Below, piece by piece: positions 42,832 through 49,817 of a stretch of 49,817 nucleotides of DNA. The stretch comes from CAJCBL01 sp035298965 (GTDB taxonomy: Bacteria; Verrucomicrobiota; Verrucomicrobiia; Opitutales; Opitutaceae), in contig DATGXO010000224.1 in assembly GCA_035298965.1 (NCBI GenBank), positions 1 through 49,817 on the forward strand, in the 5' to 3' direction. The position numbers were made by a program, and so were the translations under genes. Each line of letters starts with the position of its first letter. Position 1 is the first letter of the stretch. Under the pieces are notes generated by a model. The model was given only the letters and a program-made list of their open reading frames with translations. It was not told where the DNA came from and did no database searches.

Positions 42832-43805
42832 GCCTGCCTCCTCAGGAGCCACAGGAAAAACGGCGCGCCGAGCACCGCTGTGACGATGCCCAGCCGCACA
42901 TCTCCGGAGGTGCGGCAGATCAGATCGCACACGAGCACGAACGCCGCGCCGCCGACGACCGAAAGCGGCATCAGCCGGCGATGCTCGGGCCCTACCATGA
43001 GGCGCAGGATGTGCGGCACGATGAGCCCGACAAATCCCACGGTGCCCGCGGCCGCGGTGGCGATCGCGGTGAGCACCGTGGAGTGCACGAGCAGGCGGCG
43101 GCGCAACGACCGCACGTCGACGCCGAGGCTCTGCGCCTCGTTGGCGCCGAGGCTCAGCAGGTCCATCGGCCGGCCGAGCGGCCACACGAACGCCGCGGCG
43201 AGCACGATCGGCGACGCCATGAGCGCGTGTTCCCAGGTGCGGTCGTCGAGTCCGCCGAGCAGCCAGAAGAGAATCTGCGTGTTGCGCCCGTAGATCGCGG
43301 TCTGCGTGGAGAGCACGTAACTCGTGACGGCCCCGAGCAGGGCGTTGAGCGCGATGCCGGCGAGCAACAACCGCTCGGTGCTCGCGCCGCGCCGCGCGAG
43401 CGCGACGACTGAAAACGTGGCCACGAACGCGCCGCCGATCGCCGCGAGCGGCACCATCCACAACGACAGCGCGGCGATCCCGCACGCGATCGCGACGACC
43501 GCGCCCGCCGCGCCGCCGGCGCTCACGCCGAGCAGGCCCGGGCTGGCGAGGCTGTTGCGGAAATAGGCCTGCATCACGAGCCCGCTCGCCGAAAGCGCCG
43601 CGCCGACAAGCACGGCGACGATCAGCCGCGGCAGGCGGATCTGCCAGAGGATGGTGGCCGCGATCTCGTCGTGCCGGAGCAGCCCGTGCCAGATCCGCGC
43701 GGGCGACAACACCATGTCACCGACGGCCAACGACGCGACCGCGAGACCCGCCAGCAGCAACAGCGAGAAGGGAAAGATCCAGCGCGCGAACCGGCCGGAG
43801 ATCAT
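42828..43805 (-). CDS. btuC: Cobalamin ABC transporter permease BtuC
   Basis: A 325-residue FecCD-family permease with about ten helices. RLPRLIVAVLVGAALSASGL, SPGLLGVSAGGAAGAV, ILFWLLGGLDDRTWEHAL and GTVGFVGLIVPHILRLMVGP are family signatures. The FecCD family also takes up siderophores, but the B12 operon and riboswitch define the substrate. It overlaps btuF and btuD by 4 nt. Confidence 0.94.
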   Translation of the reverse strand: MISGRFARWIFPFSLLLLAGLAVASLAVGDMVLSPARIWHGLLRHDEIAATILWQIRLPRLIVAVLVGAALSASGLVMQAYFRNSLASPGLLGVSAGGAAGAVVAIACGIAALSLWMVPLAAIGGAFVATFSVVALARRGASTERLLLAGIALNALLGAVTSYVLSTQTAIYGRNTQILFWLLGGLDDRTWEHALMASPIVLAAAFVWPLGRPMDLLSLGANEAQSLGVDVRSLRRRLLVHSTVLTAIATAAAGTVGFVGLIVPHILRLMVGPEHRRLMPLSVVGGAAFVLVCDLICRTSGDVRLGIVTAVLGAPFFLWLLRRQA

Positions 43806-44665
43806 CGGAACGCCTCCGGGTGAAGCTGCCGCGCGAGCTGCTCGTACCCGTCGATCCGCAGGTGCGAGACGCAGCTCATCTGTTGCGGCGCGATCAACAC
43901 CACCCGGCCCTCGCGCACGACGGGCATGAGCTTGTATGGCACGAGCCCGCGGAACGGCGCGAGCGCGTCGTCTTTGTCGTCGCCCATGACGACCACGAAC
44001 TCGACCGGCCAGGTGAGCATCTGCTCGCTCGGCGCCGGCGCGTGCCCGACGAGGTGGCCGAGCGTGGCGGCGAGATTCTCGGCGCCGGCGTGTTCGCAGA
44101 GATCGGCAAAAGTCGTGTCGTCGCCCGGAATCACACCGTACACGGAGGGCGCGATCACCCGCACCGGCGGCCGGTCGCGCAGCCGTGCCCGCAGAGCGGC
44201 GACACGCGCCTCGCAGGCAGCGATCAGCTCCTCGGCCCTCGTGCCGGCGTCAAGCTCACGGGCGAGCAGGCGCAGGTTGGCATAGGCGTCCTCGAGTGTC
44301 TTGTACCGGTCGAACACCAGCACGCGCACGCCGGCGCGGCGCAGCTGGGCGACGAGCTCGGGCCGGCTGTAGTCGGCGGCGAGCACGAGCGTGGGCGCGT
44401 GGCGCAGCACCGTCTCGGCGTCGCCAAGCGCGAGCTGCGGGTAATGCGCGGCCTCGGCGGCGACGGCGGAAAACTCGGGTTTGGCGGCGAGATGGCTGAG
44501 CGCGGCGATCTGCTCGGGGCGGGCAAGCGCGAGCAGCAGTTCGTCGCTGCCCACCGTCTGGGAAACGACCCGCACCGCCGCCGGCGCGTCCGCAGGTGCC
44601 GCCATTCCGGTGACGGAACAGAGGAGCCAGACAAACGCGGCCGACAGCAGGAGCGGGGTTCTCAT
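43802..44665 (-). CDS. btuF: Periplasmic cobalamin-binding protein BtuF
   Basis: A 287-residue exported binding protein of the BtuF/FecB type. The signal peptide is MRTPLLLSAAFVWLLC and onward, with cleavage near MAAPA; no lipobox, so probably free in the periplasm. ARPEQIAALSHLA and PTLVLAADYSRPELVAQLRR are typical of the class. I start at the ATG at 44665, since upstream the frame lacks a signal. It lies 46 nt after btuB, the widest spacing in the operon, and overlaps btuC by 4 nt. Confidence 0.9.
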   Translation of the reverse strand: MRTPLLLSAAFVWLLCSVTGMAAPADAPAAVRVVSQTVGSDELLLALARPEQIAALSHLAAKPEFSAVAAEAAHYPQLALGDAETVLRHAPTLVLAADYSRPELVAQLRRAGVRVLVFDRYKTLEDAYANLRLLARELDAGTRAEELIAACEARVAALRARLRDRPPVRVIAPSVYGVIPGDDTTFADLCEHAGAENLAATLGHLVGHAPAPSEQMLTWPVEFVVVMGDDKDDALAPFRGLVPYKLMPVVREGRVVLIAPQQMSCVSHLRIDGYEQLARQLHPEAFR

Positions 44666-44711
44666 GAGCGGTGAGAAAGGATTGGGGAAGTCGAAGGACG
44701 AGTGTCGAGGA

Positions 44712-46535
44712 TCAGAACTTGTACTCCACGCCACCGAACGCGCGGAACGGGAGGGCATCGTAACGGGTGACCTCCTGATACTTCTCGTTCAGGGCGTTTT
44801 CGATCCGCGCCTTCAGGAGGAGGTTCTTCACGACCTCGTAGCTCGTGAACAACCGGACGGTGGTGTAATCCTCGAGCGGGACGTACGTGTCGACGCGCGA
44901 GGCGACGACGTGCAGTCCGGCGCCGATGGTCCACGCGGCGAACGGCTGCGCGGTGAGCTCGGCGTCGAGCGCGTGGCGCGGCTGGCGCGCGAGGCGTTTG
45001 TCCTCGGTGAGGTCGCGCGCCTCGAGGTAGGTGTAGGCAACGCGGGCGCGGATGGTCTTCGTGAACCCGACCGTCGCCGCAGTTTCGAAGCCGCTGGCGC
45101 GAGCGCGGTTCACGTTCTGCATCTGCCCGATCCACGTCACGGGATCCGAGACGTAGACGATGCGATCACGGTAACGCGTGTCGAAATATGTGACGCTCGC
45201 GACCACCGCTTCGCCGAACACGTGCTGATCGACGCCGAGGTCCCAGCCGGTGGATTTCTCCGCATTGAGAGCGGGGTTGCCGAGCATGCCCCACGCGGGG
45301 TTGCCATCGATGTCCTGTTGCGACGGGGCGCAGAAACCGGTGCCGATCGAGGCGTGGAGCTTGGTGCCCGCGACCGCAAACCAGGACGCGCCCGTCCGCC
45401 AGGTCCAGGCGGAGCCGAATGTATCGAAATCATCGTAGCGCAGGCCGGCGTTGACGGTGGATTCCTTCGTCGGGTGCACGGTGGTGGAGAAGTAGCCGGC
45501 GGCGTTGTCGGTCTTGTCGGTCGCGCCGTCGGCGACGTGGCGGTCGTGCTCGTACGTCGCACCGCCGACGAGTTCGGCGCCCTGGAAATCGAACCAGGTG
45601 TTCTGCCAATCGATCACGTCGCGTCGATCGCGGATCTCGGTCGTGTAGCTGCTGGTGTAGGTGTAGCGGCGCTGCTGCTGGCCGGCGGTGAGGCGCGACG
45701 CGAACTCCTTGTCGCGGTTCCACTGCGCGTAGACGGTGGCGAGGTGGTTGTCGGATGCGACGGTGGCGTCGCCGTAGACGTATTCCTCGGCGTCGCCCTG
45801 CTGGCCGCGGAATGTCGCGCCGAGCACGAGGCTCTCGGTGGGCGTGCCCTCGAAACGCGTCGAGTAGCTCCACGAGTCGAAACCGTTGTGCGGCTTGTCG
45901 TTGTCGGTGTGGAAACGGGCGAGCGAGGCGCTGTAACCGAATTTCTCGACTCCGCCCTTCACGACCGCGGAGGCGCCGAGCGTGTCGAACGAGCCGAACG
46001 TCGTCGCCACGGAACCCGTCGGCGCGCCGCAGCCGCGGGCCGAGTCGATGAAGATCACGCCGCCCATCGCGGCGCTACCGTAGAGCGTGCTTTGCGGGCC
46101 GCGCAGCACCTCGATGCGGTCGAGGCCGGCGAGATCCGCGGCGCCGAGGAAGTTGTTGTACCCCGCCGAGCGGCTGTTCATCGGGATCCCGTCGACAACG
46201 AAGAGCGTCTGCGTCGAGGCCGAGCCGCGGATGAAGACGGAGCTCTGGCCGCCGACCGCGCCGGTGTTGACGATGTTCACACCCGGGATCGTGCCGAGCG
46301 CGGTGCGCAGGTCGTCGATCTGGGCGAGATCGAGCCGGACCAGCGGCAGGACATCAACGCTGCTGGTCGTGGTCGACACGTCTTGCGCGGTGCGCGTGGC
46401 GCTGACCACGTAGTCCGGGAGATCGACCACGGCGTCGTGCGCCGCTGTCTGGCCCGCGGCCGAGGCCGCGAGCACGGGGAAAATCAGGCCGGTCGCGAGG
46501 ACCGGCACGTTCTTGAACGAATGCCGAATGAGCAT
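44712..46535 (-). CDS. btuB: TonB-dependent outer membrane cobalamin receptor BtuB
   Basis: A 607-residue beta-barrel receptor. A signal peptide (about 1-29, ending AASAAGQ) leads to a TonB-box-like LPDYVVSATRTAQD, a plug domain (GTIPGVNIVNTGAVGGQSSV, FVVDGIPMNS, IEVLRGPQSTLYGSAAMGGV) and a barrel ending in Phe (GVEYKF). It is the first gene after the cobalamin riboswitch, which supports B12 as substrate. The ATG lacks a clear Shine-Dalgarno, so initiation may depend on leader RNA structure. Confidence 0.94.
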   Translation of the reverse strand: MLIRHSFKNVPVLATGLIFPVLAASAAGQTAAHDAVVDLPDYVVSATRTAQDVSTTTSSVDVLPLVRLDLAQIDDLRTALGTIPGVNIVNTGAVGGQSSVFIRGSASTQTLFVVDGIPMNSRSAGYNNFLGAADLAGLDRIEVLRGPQSTLYGSAAMGGVIFIDSARGCGAPTGSVATTFGSFDTLGASAVVKGGVEKFGYSASLARFHTDNDKPHNGFDSWSYSTRFEGTPTESLVLGATFRGQQGDAEEYVYGDATVASDNHLATVYAQWNRDKEFASRLTAGQQQRRYTYTSSYTTEIRDRRDVIDWQNTWFDFQGAELVGGATYEHDRHVADGATDKTDNAAGYFSTTVHPTKESTVNAGLRYDDFDTFGSAWTWRTGASWFAVAGTKLHASIGTGFCAPSQQDIDGNPAWGMLGNPALNAEKSTGWDLGVDQHVFGEAVVASVTYFDTRYRDRIVYVSDPVTWIGQMQNVNRARASGFETAATVGFTKTIRARVAYTYLEARDLTEDKRLARQPRHALDAELTAQPFAAWTIGAGLHVVASRVDTYVPLEDYTTVRLFTSYEVVKNLLLKARIENALNEKYQEVTRYDALPFRAFGGVEYKF

Positions 46536-46686
46536 GGAGATCGTAGCGCGGGAGAGCAGAAACGATCGATCGCCATGCCCGCGGACCAGTGACGGCCCGC
46601 CGGCGGAAGCGCATTCCTACTCCCACCCTTCATTTTTGCGATGAAGTGAGACCGGGCCGCGCAATCGCAGCGCGCGGAACGGGGTG

Positions 46687-46887
46687 AGGCTCAGATCAGG
46701 CAGGTATTCGGGCTTCAGGTTTCCGCGGCGCGCGCGTTTCCGCGCAACTGCCGACGCCTCGCCCCCCGCCTTCACCGGACTGGTGTCCGACTGGCTTTTC
46801 CCGCTGTGGACGGGAGAGGGGTCTGTGACCTGTTACCGCAGCGCAACTGCGGCCGATTTGCACGGCCTTCCCTGCGTTGCTGAGCAT
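46687..46887 (-). ncRNA. Cobalamin riboswitch (adenosylcobalamin class I type) controlling the btu/cob operon
   Basis: Read on the minus strand, the leader has the conserved core GGGAAGGCCGTGCAAATCGG (starting near 46873), then CGCAGTTGCGCTGCGGTAAC, the P6-type segment GGACACCAGTCCGGTGAAGG, and the B12 box AAGCCCGAATACCTGCCTG (about 46716-46698), almost word for word the E. coli btuB riboswitch. A P1 stem closes it: GCTCAG (46885-46880) with CTGAGC (46694-46689). It ends 151 nt before the btuB ATG. By family knowledge, binding of adenosylcobalamin shuts the operon off. Confidence 0.93.
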
Positions 46888-47021
46888 GACGGCGCCGGCC
46901 TCGATACGACCGGCGCGCTTCCAAAGAACGCGACGAGGGATGGGCGGCCGCCGCGCGCGTTTCAAGCGGCAAGTTCGCGTGCCCGAATTCCGGATCCGGC
47001 GGAGCCGATCGAGAAACGACC

Positions 47022-47052
47022 AGAAATAAAAAGGGCCGGCGATCGCCGGCCC
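47022..47052 (-). terminator. Intrinsic terminator of the SHD1-like gene
   Basis: On the minus strand the perfect 20-nt palindrome GGGCCGGCGATCGCCGGCCC (47052-47033) is followed by TTTTTATTTC. It lies 28 nt past the stop of the gene at 47080 and insulates the riboswitch leader from read-through. It is the clearest intrinsic terminator in the window. Confidence 0.88.
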
Positions 47053-47079
47053 GGGAGGGGGAAACCAGATGCGCTCCGG

Positions 47080-48150
47080 TCACTTGCCGAACTGGTAGCG
47101 GTAGCGCCCCGTCACGAATTTTCCGTGGTCCACGGCCGGCACGATCCGCGCCTGATGGAGCGCCTGGCTGATCGGCCCGAGCAGATCCGTCGGGCAGGTG
47201 GCGCCCGGTGCGATCTCAACGGCCGTGATATTGCCGTCGGCGGCCACGTCGATCATTGCCTCGAAGGCCTCAATACCCAGCTCGTGCGCCTTGGACACGT
47301 TGAGCGGATCGCCGACCAGCTGCGGATCGCAGGTGTCGTTGGCGTGCAGCACCGGCTGCGCGGCCATCCAGTAGTGCATGGCGCTGCTCCAGCCCTTCGG
47401 ATTGTCGGGACGGATCACGTCGAGGAGCTTGCCGATCTCGCCCATGAAAGCGGTCCCGATCTCGTCCGTGTCCAGCTTGGAGGCGAAGATCGGCACGCCG
47501 TTGACGTTGCAGAACACGACGCCGTAGCCCCAGCCGGGCACCAAGCCTCCGACCGAGTACATGTGCGATTGGGAATCGTGCGCGGCGACCAGGAACGGGA
47601 CCTTCATCGTCACGGCCATGTTGCGCTGGTCGTTGTTGCTGTGTTTCACGCCGAACATCAGGCCCTCCATCATGCCCGGGTACTGCTTCTGCAGGTTCTG
47701 CATCTGCCAGCCGACGCGGCCGAGCACGCCCCAGGATTTGCCTTCGCCGTTGCTCACGAAACAGAGCACGTAGAGCGGCGGCTCCTTGCGACCCTTGAGC
47801 GAGACCGGCTTCAGGTCGCTGCCTTCGACACGCATGACGTTGTCGTAGATGTCGTAGCCGATGTCGGTCTTCGTCTTCGACCAATCGGCCGCCGGCTGCG
47901 GGAGGTTGCGCATCTGCGTGGCGAAGCGCACGCAGTCCTGCGTGCTGAGCTGGCCGAACGGGATGAGCTTGCTGGCATTGCCGGGGATCTTGAACAACGC
48001 GAGCGGGCCGAGCGCCTGGGCCGGCTCGCCCTTGAAGGTCTTCCCTTCGGCGTCGGTCCACTGCTCCATCTTGGCGAAGCCGAGCGAAGCGAAAATGCAG
48101 CACGCCGCGAGCAGCGCGCAGCTACGGAGAGAACGATAACGTGTGGGCAT
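47080..48150 (-). CDS. Secreted protein with SHD1-like N-terminus and TonB-C-like C-terminus
   Basis: A 356-residue protein of unknown function. It has a signal peptide (about 1-26, LRSCALLAACCIFASLGFA; LAAC could also serve as a lipobox). Residues about 28-78 (EQWTDAEGKTFKGEPAQAL, then LIPFGQLSTQDCVRF) match the SHD1-like fold common in secreted proteins of Planctomycetota and Verrucomicrobiota. The middle is unrecognised. The last 60 or so residues (DVAADGNITAVEIAPGA and VPAVDHGKFVTGRYRYQFGK) resemble the TonB C-terminal fold. ATG at 48150 is chosen because it begins the signal peptide; the frame is open to 48198. It has its own strong terminator. Confidence 0.75.
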   Translation of the reverse strand: MPTRYRSLRSCALLAACCIFASLGFAKMEQWTDAEGKTFKGEPAQALGPLALFKIPGNASKLIPFGQLSTQDCVRFATQMRNLPQPAADWSKTKTDIGYDIYDNVMRVEGSDLKPVSLKGRKEPPLYVLCFVSNGEGKSWGVLGRVGWQMQNLQKQYPGMMEGLMFGVKHSNNDQRNMAVTMKVPFLVAAHDSQSHMYSVGGLVPGWGYGVVFCNVNGVPIFASKLDTDEIGTAFMGEIGKLLDVIRPDNPKGWSSAMHYWMAAQPVLHANDTCDPQLVGDPLNVSKAHELGIEAFEAMIDVAADGNITAVEIAPGATCPTDLLGPISQALHQARIVPAVDHGKFVTGRYRYQFGK

Positions 48151-48243
48151 GATGGGAGGTAACTTCCCCGAGTGTGCCGCCGCGGGAACGGGAGGCAATC
48201 GGAGGATTGTCGTGTGAACAGAGGACGGCCGGCGTGTCCGGCA

Positions 48244-48990
48244 TCAGGGCGCCACCGGCAGGCCGAGCAGTTCGCGCACGAGCGGGGCGAGCACCGAGGC
48301 CCAGCGACGGTAGCCTTCCGGCGAGAGATGCAGCCCGTCGGGCATCACCGCGGGCGAGATCGAGCCGTCGGCCTCGAGGAAGAGCGGACCCACATCGCGG
48401 AAAAGCACCTGGCCGTCGCGCCCGTCGAGGTTGCGCAACTGTGCGTTCACCGCCGCCACACGGCCGCGGATCTCCGCCTTCGGGGAAGGATCGCAGGGGA
48501 ACACGCCGTGCACGATGAGCTTCGCCGCGGGAAACGCCGCGCGCAGCTTCGCCACGACCGCCTCCACCCCGCGCGCCACATCGGCGGCCGCCGCGTTGTC
48601 GTGGCCGAAATTGTTCGTCCCGATCAACAGCACCACGACCTTCGGCTGCAACACGCCCACGCTGCCGTGGTCGAGCCGCCAGAGGACGTTCTGCGTCTTG
48701 TCCCCGCCGATGCCGAAGTTCGCGACATGCAGCGGCACGAAATGTTTCTTCCAGTGCTCGCCCTCGTTCCACTCCCAGCCCTCGGTGATCGAGTCGCCGA
48801 CGAACAGCACGTCGACGCCGCCCTTCGCCGCGATCGCCACGTCCTCGTCGTGCATCTTCTGCCACGTGGCGATCGACATCCATTCGTAGTCGATCGAGCG
48901 CGGCGCGGGCGTGGCGGCATCTTCGGCGCGGAGGGCGTTGGTGGGGGAGCTCAGCATGGCGAGGAGGAGGAGTGGGAGAAACGGGCGCAT
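48244..48990 (-). CDS. Exported GDSL-type esterase/lipase (SGNH hydrolase)
   Basis: A 248-residue SGNH hydrolase with a signal peptide (MRPFLPLLLLAMLSSPTNAL). Block I VLFVGDSITEGWEW holds nucleophile S67, block II is NFGIGGDKTQN (G96), block III LIGTNNFGH (N126) and block V MPDGLHLSPEGY (D218, H221). The block II/III wording matches the platelet-activating-factor acetylhydrolase-like subgroup, often found among acetyl- or feruloyl-esterases that act on polysaccharides; the substrate is not defined. It lies 59 nt after the upstream aminopeptidase gene. Confidence 0.92.
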   Translation of the reverse strand: MRPFLPLLLLAMLSSPTNALRAEDAATPAPRSIDYEWMSIATWQKMHDEDVAIAAKGGVDVLFVGDSITEGWEWNEGEHWKKHFVPLHVANFGIGGDKTQNVLWRLDHGSVGVLQPKVVVLLIGTNNFGHDNAAAADVARGVEAVVAKLRAAFPAAKLIVHGVFPCDPSPKAEIRGRVAAVNAQLRNLDGRDGQVLFRDVGPLFLEADGSISPAVMPDGLHLSPEGYRRWASVLAPLVRELLGLPVAP

Positions 48991-49049
48991 GGGAAACAGA
49001 CGTGTGGGCGCGCGCCCGACGATTTTCAATCCCGCAGCCACCCGCATTT

Positions 49050-49817
49050 TCACGACAACGTCACCTCCGCCTCGAGCGGCAGATCGAGGTGCAGCACGCT
49101 GTGGTTCAATGCCGCCGGCCGGGTCGCCGTGAACGCGTACGCATCGCCGAGCGCCACGTGCGGCAGCGCGTTCTCGTCGAGCAGCGCGTGCCGGAAACAC
49201 CGCCCCGTGCGCGCCACCGGCGTCGCGCCCTCGACCAGCGCCACCTCGCCCAGCCGGCAGGCTCCGCGGTCCGCCGCGAGCACGCGCTCGAGCAACTCCG
49301 CACCGACGCGCGCCCGCGCGCGCACCACATCGCCGCCGCGAAACTCCAGCTCCACGCCGTCGATCACCGCACCGGCATGGAAAAGCGGACGCGCCACCCG
49401 CAGCCGCCCCTCGGCCGACGCGCGGTGCGGCGCCGTGAAGACCTCCTCCGTGGGCAGGTTCGGCGCGAACGGCCGGCCGTCGCGCGTGGTCAGCAACGCC
49501 GTGCACCAGCGGTGCGCCGCCGGCACTGTCAGCGTCAGATCAGTACCCGGTCCGTGGAAACGCACTCGCCGCGGGCGCCGGGAGTTCAGCTCGTCGCGGC
49601 GCCGTGCCAGCTCGGCGGCGCGCGCCACCCATGCCGCGAGCGGATCCGGCGCATCGGCACGGCCCGCCGCGAGCACCGCCGCCCAGAGCCGCGCCAGACG
49701 CTCGGTCTTCGGCAGATCCGGGAAAACCACATCGGCCCAGGCGGGCGTCGGCGCCGCGGCGGCGGTCCAGTTGGTGGCGCCGGCGGTTAGCTCCGGCGCG
49801 TAGTGCGCGTACGCCTC
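49050..49817 (-). CDS. M29 family aminopeptidase (AmpS/PepS type), 5' end beyond the window
   Basis: The visible 255 residues are the C-terminal part of an M29 metallo-aminopeptidase. The frame continues to the window edge (WTAAAAPTPAWADVVFPDLP), so the GTG at 49730 is internal. It contains FAPNLPTEEVFTAPHR (metal Glu), LGEVALVEG (second Glu), DENALPHVALGDAY (His and Tyr) and LNHSVLHLDLPL (H-x-D), the full metal-ligand set of the family. It is a cytosolic peptidase with broad N-terminal specificity. It is probably unrelated in function to the secreted proteins downstream. Confidence 0.92.
   Translation of the reverse strand, partial: EAYAHYAPELTAGATNWTAAAAPTPAWADVVFPDLPKTERLARLWAAVLAAGRADAPDPLAAWVARAAELARRRDELNSRRPRRVRFHGPGTDLTLTVPAAHRWCTALLTTRDGRPFAPNLPTEEVFTAPHRASAEGRLRVARPLFHAGAVIDGVELEFRGGDVVRARARVGAELLERVLAADRGACRLGEVALVEGATPVARTGRCFRHALLDENALPHVALGDAYAFTATRPAALNHSVLHLDLPLEAEVTLS

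Noticed and set aside
46354..46614. Possible leader ORF in the btuB leader, with GGGAG 5 nt before its ATG, overlapping the btuB start out of frame
   Set aside because: The Shine-Dalgarno is suggestive, but the product is Arg/Gly-rich with no recognisable features, and the GGGTGGGAG is better explained by leader RNA pairing.
46890..47020. Promoter of the btu/cob operon upstream of the riboswitch
   Set aside because: A promoter must be here, but TTCTTT-N16-TATCGA and similar pairs are too weak to annotate.

Overview
The window is GC-rich by eye, densely coding, and carries long antisense reading frames that are only codon-bias shadows. Gene content points to a Verrucomicrobiota bacterium, most likely of the Opitutaceae: an SHD1-like secreted protein, a PPi-type phosphofructokinase, large multi-PAS hybrid kinases, a fused branched-chain 2-oxoacid dehydrogenase and a compact B12 salvage operon. 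The taxonomic placement is inference from gene content; no marker gene is present. I saw no tRNA, rRNA, CRISPR array, transposase or phage gene.

Layout. (1) 1-5.7 kb: homoserine dehydrogenase (+), PPi-dependent phosphofructokinase (-), a small soluble histidine kinase (-), a one-pass membrane protein of unknown function (+) and a DUF1232 protein (+). The last two are linked by a short duplicated 3' tail. (2) 5.7-21.5 kb: one large minus-strand chemotaxis operon, read in the order mcp2, cheW, mcp1, cheR, cheD, cheB, cheY, a soluble double-tip MCP-like protein, a hybrid kinase with HPt, a STAS protein, cheY, cheA, HDOD. No flagellar or pilus gene lies beside it, so the output could be swimming, pili or a non-motility function. 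(3) 22-29 kb: two large membrane hybrid histidine kinases pointing at each other, one with a periplasmic c-type haem (DUF3365) sensor and six PAS domains, the other with an ABC substrate-binding-like sensor. (4) 29.2-33.6 kb: exported MsrB, a stand-alone sigma region 4 protein, and a single-chain E1alpha-E1beta-E2 dehydrogenase. (5) 33.8-46.9 kb: a 14-gene minus-strand cobalamin uptake and salvage operon headed by a cobalamin riboswitch: btuB, btuF, btuC, btuD, cobO, cobQ, threonine-phosphate decarboxylase, cbiB, a split ThrE-type transporter, cobU, cobT, cobS, cobC. Most junctions are 4-nt ATGA-type overlaps. (6) 47-49.8 kb: a secreted SHD1/TonB-C-like protein with a strong terminator, an exported GDSL esterase, and the 3' part of an M29 aminopeptidase that runs off the window.

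How the parts work together. The chemotaxis operon encodes a complete receptor-CheW-CheA-CheY pathway with CheR/CheB/CheD adaptation, but no obvious CheZ, CheC or CheX. The double-tip protein carries a CheZ-like D-x-x-x-Q motif and a CheZ-like overall plan (helical body, long flexible linker, hydrophobic C-terminal peptide), making it the best candidate for the missing CheY-P phosphatase and the most interesting object in the window. Mcp2 has a zinc-binding-like 3His/1Cys (CZB) pattern on the periplasmic side and a C-terminal CheR-docking-like pentapeptide. The B12 operon covers uptake, adenosylation and nucleotide-loop assembly but not corrin ring synthesis, consistent with a B12 scavenger; its embedded ThrE pair suggests transport of threonine or a related aminopropanol precursor as part of salvage.
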